This document shows positions 6,955 to 12,707 of a stretch of 23,079 nucleotides of DNA, piece after piece. Within the stretch, counting starts at the first letter, position 1. Every line of letters starts with the position of its first letter. The translations under genes were made by a program, and so were the position numbers. The notes beneath the pieces are model-generated. The model was not told the origin of the DNA and searched no databases. It saw only the letters and a program-made list of their open reading frames with translations. The stretch spans positions 1 to 23,079 of the forward strand of contig JAGLNY010000072.1 of NCBI GenBank assembly GCA_023139255.1, read 5' to 3'. This DNA comes from Spirochaetales bacterium. Its GTDB lineage: Bacteria; Spirochaetota; Spirochaetia; JABMQR01.

Positions 6955-7691
6955 AGAACAAGATTCAATCAGATTTTCAGCAAATCCCGGAACTGACACC
7001 ACTATTCGGGTTTTTACAGAAACCATCACTGGTTGATTTCCCGGGAAAGATTTCCGCAGTATTTTTTACCTCTGGTTGTAATTTTAACTGCGGATACTGT
7101 CATAACGCACCACTGCTTGGAATCCGTAAAAAAGGGTTAAAGCGGGATGCCTTTGCAAAAGCCGTCCGAAAGTTTCGGGAAATTGATTGGATTTCAGGAG
7201 TTACCATAACTGGCGGGGAACCAACTCTCTGTCCCGATATTCCCATTATCATTTACTGGCTGAAATCCCAGGGGCTGGCCATTAAACTTGATACTAACGG
7301 ATCAAACCCCGCTATGCTTGAGAAACTGCTTCCTGTTGTGGATTATGTTGCCATGGATGTTAAATGCTCCCTTCATAATTACCCGGGGTTTGTCGGGTTT
7401 AGCAAAACTGATGATATTGCATCCTCAATAGAGCTTATCAAAGCACATGCCGCTGATTATGAATTCCGGACTACAGTTATCGAGAAGTTTCACACAGATG
7501 ATGAAATGCACAAAATCGGTTCAATGATTAATGGAGCAAAACGGCACACACTTCAACCTTTTCTCCCCCGGGAAGATCTGCCCGGTATGGAATACCGTAC
7601 AATGAAACGCACTTCACCAGATCTGTTGTCCAGATACCGGGACATAATGGCACCATATGCTGAAAAGATTGTCTGGAAGGGGAAACAGTAA
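6948..7691 (+). CDS. nrdG: Anaerobic RNR-activating radical SAM protein (non-canonical start)
   Basis: Generates the glycyl radical on NrdD using S-adenosylmethionine and a [4Fe-4S] cluster. The frame contains GFLQKPSLVDFPGKISAVFF, then the cluster motif C-N-F-N-C-G-Y-C (C44, C48, C51 in this numbering), TITGGEPT, LDTNGS, and AMDVKCSL. This is a complete NrdG/PflA-like core. The problem is the start: the only ATG/GTG/TTG in frame (7314) lies after the cluster cysteines and would destroy the enzyme. Upstream, the frame offers CTG at 6948, with AGGG four bases and GGAGG ten bases before it, and ATT at 6963 without a ribosome site. I use CTG, giving 247 residues and a 7-base overlap with the redoxin gene. 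A sequencing error or frameshift is the alternative. Identity is firm, start is not. Confidence 0.85.
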   Translation: MLKNKIQSDFQQIPELTPLFGFLQKPSLVDFPGKISAVFFTSGCNFNCGYCHNAPLLGIRKKGLKRDAFAKAVRKFREIDWISGVTITGGEPTLCPDIPIIIYWLKSQGLAIKLDTNGSNPAMLEKLLPVVDYVAMDVKCSLHNYPGFVGFSKTDDIASSIELIKAHAADYEFRTTVIEKFHTDDEMHKIGSMINGAKRHTLQPFLPREDLPGMEYRTMKRTSPDLLSRYRDIMAPYAEKIVWKGKQ

Positions 7692-7701
7692 ACATATTTC
7701 A

Positions 7702-7730
7702 TTCACAATTTTCACTGCACACTGTATACT
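7702..7730 (+). promoter_or_regulatory. Promoter of the GNAT acetyltransferase gene
   Basis: TTCACA (7702-7707) and TATACT (7725-7730) are separated by 17 bases, each one mismatch from consensus. It lies directly after the nrdG stop, so the acetyltransferase has its own transcript, with a start near 7737. Confidence 0.55.
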
Positions 7731-7770
7731 TTTCTTATGTTTATCAATCAGAATGAGGAGGTGCACGGCA

Positions 7771-8241
7771 GTGAAAAAGGCTTTGCCGAAAATTGAGCTG
7801 TTTAGCATTAAGCCGCCTTACCTCAATCCTTCTCAGGAGTTTACTCTGCTTCAATTTGCCTTTGCTATCAGGAATGAAGTTTTTGTAATCGGTCAGAAGG
7901 TAGATCCTGCTATAGACAGGGATGGTAAGGATGAAAAATCTGAACACTTCGTGATCATGTGCGGGAATGAATCTGCAGGATGCCTAAGGTTTCGCCCCCT
8001 TGACCCCGGTACTGTTAAACTGGAACGAATTGCCATATTATCACAATTCAGGGGCTTGGGACTGGGAAAAAAATTAGTGCAGGCCGCTGTTGAGAAAGCC
8101 GGGAAAAGAGCTTATAAAAAACTTACGATGAATGCTCAGTACTATCTTCTTAATTATTATAGCAGACTGGGATTCAGCGTTGTCGGGAAACCGTTTGACG
8201 AGGCTGAGATTAAGCATATAACCATGAATTATTTTCTATAA
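7771..8241 (+). CDS. GNAT-family N-acetyltransferase, ElaA-like
   Basis: A 156-residue GNAT protein. Strand 1 and helix contain LLQFAFAIRNEVFVIGQ. The central strand LERIAIL is followed by the acetyl-CoA pyrophosphate loop Q/R-x-x-G-x-G/A (FRGLGLGKKL). The C-terminal part, LTMNAQYYLLNYYSRLGFSVVG, with the terminal HITMNYFL is characteristic of the ElaA subgroup, whose physiological substrate is unclear. The start is a GTG at 7771, nine bases behind a perfect AGGAGG (7756-7761). The frame extends upstream to 7657, but that part overlaps nrdG and the promoter, so it is not translated. The gene faces the tRNA-Ala/NUDIX unit. No functional link to the RNR operon is evident. Confidence 0.82.
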   Translation: MKKALPKIELFSIKPPYLNPSQEFTLLQFAFAIRNEVFVIGQKVDPAIDRDGKDEKSEHFVIMCGNESAGCLRFRPLDPGTVKLERIAILSQFRGLGLGKKLVQAAVEKAGKRAYKKLTMNAQYYLLNYYSRLGFSVVGKPFDEAEIKHITMNYFL

Positions 8242-8301
8242 AGTCATCTGGAATCTATTTATGCAAGCATCCAAACAGGTGCAGTTCGTGATGTATAATT
8301 C

Positions 8302-8375
8302 TGGAGGATATGGGACTCGAACCCACGGCCTGTTGATTGCGAACCAACCGCTCTAGCCAACTGAGCTAATCCCCC
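8302..8375 (-). tRNA. tRNA-Ala (anticodon CGC)
   Basis: Folds into a full cloverleaf on the minus strand. The acceptor is GGGGGAT with ATCCTCC, including the G3-U70 wobble pair that identifies alanine tRNAs. The D arm is GCTC...GAGC, the anticodon stem is GTTGG/TCAAC with loop TTCGCAA (anticodon CGC, reading GCG), the variable loop has five bases, the T arm is GTGGG/CCCAT with loop TTCGAGT, and the discriminator is A. CCA is not encoded (next bases GAA). Its first ten bases overlap the 3' end of the NUDIX gene on the same strand, and the NUDIX stop TAG forms tRNA bases 8-10. It is probably co-transcribed with that gene and released by RNase P. Confidence 0.95.
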
Positions 8376-8953
8376 AAATTGGTTTTTATCAGGTTCATCC
8401 AGCGCAGATAAAAACCCATAGAACTCATCATGACACCGTTGTTATATTCCCCCTGCCCCATTGAGGCTATTACCTCATAAACAGGGATCGGGATAATATC
8501 TATCAATTCATGTTCATCAAGTTCCTGCTCCCGGATCAATTCCAACCCGTCAGCAAGGAAAGTCGAAACGGTATTATTCATAAAAGCAGGATTAGGCGAC
8601 ACTTCCCCTATCAATGTAAGCGATTCTGCCCTGTATCCTGTCTCCTCAAGAAGCTCTCTATGGGCGCTGGTTTTTGCTGCCTCGCCTCCATCGACTATAC
8701 CAGCAGGAAATTCCAGTGTTATCTCATCACTTCCATGTCGGTACTGACGAACCATGAGAAAACAGGAGCCCAGTTTATCATCCATAATATGGGGAATTAT
8801 GGTAACCCAATCCGGGGCATCAACCTCATAAAAAGTACCGGTCAGTCCCCCGGCAGTTTCACGCTGAACCTGATACATAGTAAATATCCGGAAATCATTC
8901 AGCCTTTTCCTGCCTACAGTTTTCCATGCCAAATGGTCATCCGTTTTTTTCAT
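8366..8953 (-). CDS. NUDIX hydrolase, ADP-ribose pyrophosphatase-like
   Basis: A 195-residue NUDIX enzyme that would cleave nucleoside diphosphate-X compounds, most likely ADP-ribose or an ADP-sugar. The NUDIX box is complete: G85-x5-E91-x7-R99-E100-x2-E103-E104-x-G106. The preceding FLMVRQYRHG...LEFPAGIVDGG and the following GEVSPNPAFMNN are typical of the ADPRase subgroup. It starts with an ATG at 8953, inside the last codons of the mrp gene (17-base overlap), without a strong ribosome site, so translational coupling to mrp is likely. Its 3' end overlaps tRNA-Ala, so tRNA maturation would cut the mRNA right at the stop codon and may limit its expression. Exact substrate is not decidable from sequence. 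Confidence 0.9.
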   Translation of the reverse strand: MKKTDDHLAWKTVGRKRLNDFRIFTMYQVQRETAGGLTGTFYEVDAPDWVTIIPHIMDDKLGSCFLMVRQYRHGSDEITLEFPAGIVDGGEAAKTSAHRELLEETGYRAESLTLIGEVSPNPAFMNNTVSTFLADGLELIREQELDEHELIDIIPIPVYEVIASMGQGEYNNGVMMSSMGFYLRWMNLIKTNLGD

Positions 8954-9791
8954 TCAGATTATCCAGTACTTTTTCTGCAATATCCATGATTGCCCGTGCG
9001 CTTCCACTTTCCGGGAACTCCTTCAGGAATAACTTCCCTGCATCCCCGGACTGCATAAGTACTTTCTCAAGAGGGATACTGCCCAGAAAGGGAACTTGCA
9101 TTTCTTTTGCCGCTTTCTCACCACCGCCCTTGCCGAACAAATCAACAGTTTCGCCACAATGAGGACAGACATATCCACTCATATTCTCAACAACCCCTAA
9201 CAGGCGGGTATCGGTTTTTTTAGCAAAATTGATACTCTTTCGTGAATCCAGCACGGCTACTTCCTGGGGAGTGGTTACTACAATACTGCCCGACAGATCA
9301 GGTAAAGACTGTACAACAGTCAGCGGTTCATCCCCGGTTCCCGGCGGGGAGTCAATTATCAGGAAATCGAGTGATCCCCAATTCACATCAGCCAGGAATT
9401 GCTTTATTACACTGATTTTTATCGGCCCGCGCCAGATAACAGGTTCATCTTCATCGTTACCAGAGAGAGCCAGACTTACTACTTTTAACGGCTTTCCTTC
9501 TTTCAAAGAAGTGAGAATCTCAAGCGGTTCAATAGTGTTTTCATCACTGGAGTAGAGCCGTTCACCCTGTACACCCAGCATCTTTGCGATATTCGGTCCA
9601 TGAAGATCAGTATCCAGTATCCCCACACGATAGCCCTTCATCGACAAAGCCTGGGCAAGATTTATAGAGATCGTGGTTTTCCCAACTCCCCCTTTGCCGC
9701 TCATAATCAATATTTTATATGTTATTGAACTCATTCTTTCCTGTAAACGTTTATTCTGGACTTCTAACGCTGCTCCTTGTGGTCCGTGCAT
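8937..9791 (-). CDS. mrp: Mrp/ApbC-type Fe-S carrier P-loop ATPase
   Basis: Cytoplasmic ATPase of the Mrp/NBP35 family that binds and transfers Fe-S clusters to apoproteins. The 284-residue protein has the deviant Walker A motif SGKGGVGKTT (31-40), the switch I aspartates in LDTDLHGPN, WRGP, DFLIIDSPPGTGDEP (Walker B region), and the C-terminal cysteine pair CPHC that bridges a cluster between two subunits. The N-terminal helix ahead of the P-loop is normal for the NBP35 branch, so I keep the ATG at 9791. An ATG at 9734 with AGGA nearby is a shorter alternative. It is first in a minus-strand unit with the NUDIX gene and tRNA-Ala. An Fe-S carrier fits an organism rich in Fe-S enzymes such as NrdG and the GlpA-like oxidase. 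Confidence 0.92.
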   Translation of the reverse strand: MHGPQGAALEVQNKRLQERMSSITYKILIMSGKGGVGKTTISINLAQALSMKGYRVGILDTDLHGPNIAKMLGVQGERLYSSDENTIEPLEILTSLKEGKPLKVVSLALSGNDEDEPVIWRGPIKISVIKQFLADVNWGSLDFLIIDSPPGTGDEPLTVVQSLPDLSGSIVVTTPQEVAVLDSRKSINFAKKTDTRLLGVVENMSGYVCPHCGETVDLFGKGGGEKAAKEMQVPFLGSIPLEKVLMQSGDAGKLFLKEFPESGSARAIMDIAEKVLDNLNEKNG

Positions 9792-9824
9792 AACTTATTG
9801 GTGCTCCTTATCTGTTTGGTTTTA

Positions 9825-9860
9825 GTTTATAGCATATGTTCATAACTTGTTGCTATAAAC
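9825..9860. repeat. Perfect 10-bp inverted repeat in the mrp upstream region
   Basis: GTTTATAGCA (9825-9834) and TGCTATAAAC (9851-9860) are exact inverted copies with a 16-base spacer. They lie about 35-70 bases upstream of the mrp start. A possible mrp promoter on the minus strand, TTGCCA (complement of 9881-9886), 17 bases, TATGTT (complement of 9858-9863), overlaps the distal arm. The pair could be an operator or a leader hairpin. It has no T-run and is not a terminator. Confidence 0.5.
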
Positions 9861-9901
9861 ATATTCATTAAGGAAGTTTTTGGCAAGCCATTTGTGCTGG
9901 A

Positions 9902-10972
9902 TTATAATCGGAGACTAACCTGGAACCCAAGTTTTTCCGGAAGGATAATCGGATTTATGGAAACCTGGTAATCTTTACCTGATATTTCAGGTTCCATATT
10001 ATTTGTCAGCCAAATAGCCGCGGCCTGTCCGGCAACTGTTGTACCTAATACAAGGGCTACCTGTGCTTTTGTATCAAGTGAGGCTATCTCATCCAGGATC
10101 ATAGTGGTAAAAAATCCGATTAATCCGCCTCCGAGCCCGCCTACCGTCACAAGACCCGTACGCAAAGGATTCCATTTAAGAGTTTCCCATAACTTCAGAC
10201 TACCGTACACGGCAAGGTCGGTAGTTATCAACCCGCCGATACTGGTACTTCTGGCATCATCAAACTCAAGAATACCCGATGAAAACAGCAGGTAATAGTA
10301 ATTTGCCCAAAAGTAACTATGCAGCATAAAACTTCCCTGCCCTTCCGGCGGGGCACCATCCTTGAACATTGTATAAGCGGCAGCACGGGATCCGAGCAGG
10401 GTCAGCAACTGACCACCGAGTTCCAACTTATTGGCAAGGGGGTTGTCCCAACTATTTGACAGATCAATTATACCCGTGAGATAAAGATAATTTCCCAGGG
10501 ATATCAACTGGATACTTTCAATCCACCAGTCCTGCCCGCTGCTTATGGGGTAATCTTTTGACATAAGCCAGGCGCTGCCCAGCCCGGTCCCGACACCGGC
10601 CAATCCTGTTATCCCGGCTAATACTGCATCAAGATCATATCCAAACAATGAAGGCAGCATCATGGATGTATAGGTTGCTGTGGCAAGGTTGCCGAGATAG
10701 AATGTGACAATCCCTGAGTTATCACGGACATCACGTAATTCCTGAAGGCGCTTTAGTGCTGATTCCGCATACGGTGATTCGGGGAATTTATCAAGCAGCG
10801 TGGAAAATGCTTCCTGTGCCCAGCCGGAATTATTATCGAGCAGCAACTCAAGACCATCAACATAGAGCGAAGTGTCGGTTATTTCCTGAGCAGGAAGAAT
10901 TGGGCTTATAATTATAACAACAGCTAAAATGAAAATAGTTTTTTTATTAATTTTTTTCCCCTGAGTTCCCAA
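9902..10972 (-). CDS. Exported protein of unknown function with TPR-like N-terminal segment
   Basis: Not a family I recognise. The 356-residue frame starts at a TTG (10972). A signal peptide follows (NKKTIFILAVVIIISPILPA, cleavage near LPA-QE). Residues about 38-80 look like one or two TPR-type helices (GLELLLDNNSGWAQEAF, LDKFPESPYAESALKRL). After that come Gly/Ala/Leu-rich hydrophobic stretches (TGLAGVGTGLGSAWL, GGLGGGLIGFFTTMIL, LVLGTTVAGQAAAIWL) and an ending in GFQVSLRL, like a final outer-membrane strand. A periplasmic or outer-membrane location is inferred. Start: the TTG would lie only about six bases after the predicted transcript start. An ATT at 10951 has AGGGG at ideal distance and begins exactly at the signal peptide. 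It is divergent from the receiver-protein gene. Confidence 0.68.
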   Translation of the reverse strand: MGTQGKKINKKTIFILAVVIIISPILPAQEITDTSLYVDGLELLLDNNSGWAQEAFSTLLDKFPESPYAESALKRLQELRDVRDNSGIVTFYLGNLATATYTSMMLPSLFGYDLDAVLAGITGLAGVGTGLGSAWLMSKDYPISSGQDWWIESIQLISLGNYLYLTGIIDLSNSWDNPLANKLELGGQLLTLLGSRAAAYTMFKDGAPPEGQGSFMLHSYFWANYYYLLFSSGILEFDDARSTSIGGLITTDLAVYGSLKLWETLKWNPLRTGLVTVGGLGGGLIGFFTTMILDEIASLDTKAQVALVLGTTVAGQAAAIWLTNNMEPEISGKDYQVSINPIILPEKLGFQVSLRL

Positions 10973-10984
10973 GTGATACTAAAA

Positions 10985-11013
10985 AGTATACAAGCTATAC
11001 ACTATGACTTCAA
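10985..11013 (-). promoter_or_regulatory. Promoter of the exported-protein gene
   Basis: On the minus strand TTGAAG (complement of 11008-11013) and TATACT (complement of 10985-10990) are 17 bases apart. The transcript would start near 10978, only about six bases before the TTG start and about 27 before the ATT alternative. Confidence 0.6.
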
Positions 11014-11051
11014 TCTTATGATAAGGGATTAATAAAATAATAAATTTCTGA

Positions 11052-11080
11052 TTTAAATAGTGTAAAATATCGTCTATAAT
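11052..11080 (+). promoter_or_regulatory. Promoter of the receiver-domain gene
   Basis: TTTAAA (11052-11057) and a perfect TATAAT (11075-11080) are separated by 17 bases. This gives a transcript start near 11087, about 40 bases before the ATG at 11128. Confidence 0.5.
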
Positions 11081-11127
11081 AGTCTTTACCTGGATTTATT
11101 ATTAACCAATGAGGGGTACTTATCATA

Positions 11128-11523
11128 ATGGAAAAGAACAAAACAGGTCTGCACATATTTATTGCCGAAGATGAGGAACTCATCAGCAAACTGTACCGCC
11201 TCCAGATGGAAAGTGCCGGACATACTGTTACCATTACTGAAGATGGTTTCAAAGCAGTCGAGATGATGAAAGCTCTGGATAAAAGGCCGGATTTACTTCT
11301 TCTCGATGTCGGTTTACCCGGCATCAATGGAAAAGAGGTGTATGAGGAAGCGGTGAAGATTTTCGGCTCTATACCGACAATATTCTGCAGCGGCACTTAT
11401 TCAAATTCTATTGATACCGTTTACCTTTCAGAGCATCCAAATACTCATGCACTCCTAAAACCGGTCTCCATGAAAACCATTGCTGATGTTATGAGCAAGC
11501 TTCTTGGGGAGATGGATAGTTAG
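11128..11523 (+). CDS. Stand-alone CheY-like receiver domain protein
   Basis: A 131-residue protein consisting only of a receiver domain. The acid pocket is E14-D15, the phospho-acceptor is D60 in LLLLDVGLPG, the switch Thr is in FCSGT, and the conserved Lys is in LLKPVS. All key residues are present, so it should be phosphorylated by a histidine kinase. There is no output domain, so it acts by protein contact, like CheY or Spo0F, or as a phosphorelay intermediate. No kinase gene is nearby, so the partner is elsewhere. It starts at ATG 11128, with GAGGGG about 11 bases upstream, a little distant. It is monocistronic, transcribed away from the exported-protein gene. It is not obviously chemotaxis CheY because the flanking genes are not motility genes. 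Confidence 0.88.
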   Translation: MEKNKTGLHIFIAEDEELISKLYRLQMESAGHTVTITEDGFKAVEMMKALDKRPDLLLLDVGLPGINGKEVYEEAVKIFGSIPTIFCSGTYSNSIDTVYLSEHPNTHALLKPVSMKTIADVMSKLLGEMDS

Positions 11524-11561
11524 TTTGATGAAGTAAAACGGGCCTTTTTAGTGATAAAACA

Positions 11562-11798
11562 TTATAAACTGCAGTATAATTCGATAAAATGTGCGGACTT
11601 TGGATCAATCCGTAATTGAGGTAACAGCTCAAGGAGCCTTTTTTTGTCGTAATGGGCTCGTATGAGGAGCCAGTCTTCCCACCGACCACAATGCATAACC
11701 CTTTCAATAAGCCAGCGTTCGTGTTGTTAAGGATCAACCTCTTCCCGTGATACATCCCAAAACAGTACAGGCGAAAGACCATCCATCCAGGATTCCAT
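11562..11798 (-). pseudogene. DUF6922-like small protein gene broken by an in-frame stop
   Basis: Reading the minus strand from the ATG at 11798 gives 23 codons (MESWMDGLSPVLFWDVSREE, then VDP) and a TAA at 11727-11729. The same frame continues for 54 more codons, QHERWLIERVMHCGRWEDWL to IDPKSAHFIELYCSL, and ends in TAA at 11562-11564. The pieces join into one domain with the pattern FWD...D..xH..xIERV...G.WEDW...YY-like...L..KS..F, as I recall for DUF6922. Those are small proteins usually encoded next to AbiEii/AbiGii nucleotidyltransferase toxins. No toxin gene remains, because the receiver gene occupies the downstream side. A promoter-like TTGCCT-18-TATTAT (complement of 11829-11834 and 11805-11810) lies directly upstream. 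The stop suggests decay or, less likely, recoding or sequencing error. The rest of the 11524-11992 gap holds only gntR regulatory sites. Confidence 0.6.
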
Positions 11799-11874
11799 GT
11801 TCTAATAATACACTATAGGAGAGTAATGAGGCAATATGTACATACGCAGAACTATGAAATGCGTGCAGAGAACA

Positions 11875-11903
11875 TTGACTGCTGCCCGAACTGGGGTTAT
11901 ACT
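11875..11903 (+). promoter_or_regulatory. Promoter of gntR and the lipid operon
   Basis: TTGACT (11875-11880) and TATACT (11898-11903) with a 17-base spacer, each one mismatch from consensus. The transcript should begin near 11910, about 83 bases before the gntR start. Confidence 0.7.
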
Positions 11904-11915
11904 TTTCTTATAACT

Positions 11916-11928
11916 GTGGTAATACCAC
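11916..11928 (+). promoter_or_regulatory. FadR-type GntR operator
   Basis: GTGGT-AAT-ACCAC is a perfect palindrome with the T-G-G-T-N3-A-C-C-A core used by FadR-subfamily GntR regulators. It lies about 6-18 bases after the predicted transcript start, an ideal position for autorepression of gntR and the genes behind it. Confidence 0.65.
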
Positions 11929-11992
11929 CAGCCAAAATATTGTAACATATATTCTTTTTTTTCTTAAACTGCAAACTCCCGGAGGTTTAACG

Positions 11993-12706
11993 TTGAGATT
12001 TAGACTGAAACCTGTTGCTGTACCAACCCCTAAAGAAATATTCGTGAAACAAATAGAAGAACTTATTCTCTCGGGAGAAATAGGCCCGGGGGAAAAAATA
12101 CCGCCGGAACGTATCCTGGCAGACAAAATAGGAGTATCCAGACCGGTTGTACATGAAGGATTATTGGACCTTGCCGGGAAAGGACTGGTTACCATGAAAC
12201 CACGACACGGCTGCTATATAAATGATTACAGGAAATCCGGCTCTTTTGAATTGCTAAACGCTCTTTATCACTACAATTCCGGTGAACTAACAGAAGAAAT
12301 CCGGGATGGATTGGAGGAACTCAGGACTCTCATTGGCACCGATGCAATCCGGAAAATAACCCTGCTGCAGGAAAGGAAGAAAATTACGGACAAACTTTTA
12401 TCCATTACGAAAGAGGGAGAAATCCTGAAGCCCGGCCAGTCCGCTGCGAAAGCGGAAAATGACTACCGGTTTCATTATACAATCCTATATCATAGCGGAA
12501 ACATAATTTACCCCTTGATACTCAACTCGGCCAAGGGCGTCTACCTGAACCTCCTTGAGCATTTTTTCCGCACACCGGATATCGAAAAATCAGTAAACAA
12601 AATCAAGAAAAAATTAATAGATTCTGTGATTGCGGGAAATAGTGATACAGCTGCCGGGCTAATGAAAAAACTTTCATCATATAGTACTTATTTTCAGGAA
12701 TTATGA
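11993..12706 (+). CDS. GntR-family transcriptional regulator, FadR/FCD subfamily
   Basis: A 237-residue regulator. The N-terminal winged helix-turn-helix (about 12-75) has the classic GEKIPPERILADKIGVSRPVVHE pattern. The C-terminal all-helical FCD domain contains ENDYRFHYTILYHSGN, with the usual Asp/His. The histidines normally found in the last helices of metal-binding FCD domains appear replaced (KKKLIDSVIAG, LMKKLSSY), as in acyl-CoA-sensing FadR, so a lipid-type ligand is plausible (inference). The start is a TTG at 11993 with GGAGG seven bases upstream; the next ATG is past the DNA-binding helix. It is one base ahead of the flavoprotein gene, so it is co-transcribed with the lipid operon. 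The palindromic operator at its own promoter suggests autoregulation and control of the whole run. Confidence 0.9.
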   Translation: MRFRLKPVAVPTPKEIFVKQIEELILSGEIGPGEKIPPERILADKIGVSRPVVHEGLLDLAGKGLVTMKPRHGCYINDYRKSGSFELLNALYHYNSGELTEEIRDGLEELRTLIGTDAIRKITLLQERKKITDKLLSITKEGEILKPGQSAAKAENDYRFHYTILYHSGNIIYPLILNSAKGVYLNLLEHFFRTPDIEKSVNKIKKKLIDSVIAGNSDTAAGLMKKLSSYSTYFQEL

Positions 12707-12707
12707 A

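Noticed and set aside
7314..7691. nrdG starting at the first in-frame ATG
   Set aside because: This would remove the CxxxCxxC cluster motif and TGGEP, while the upstream frame is open and carries them.
11627..11645. GCTC-AAG-GAGC followed by seven T as terminator of the receiver gene
   Set aside because: The stem has only four pairs, it lies about 100 bases past the stop, and it is coding sequence of the relic gene.
11489..11782. 97-codon minus-strand frame overlapping the receiver gene
   Set aside because: It is out of frame with the DUF6922-like relic, which explains the open stretch. The translation shows no family pattern.
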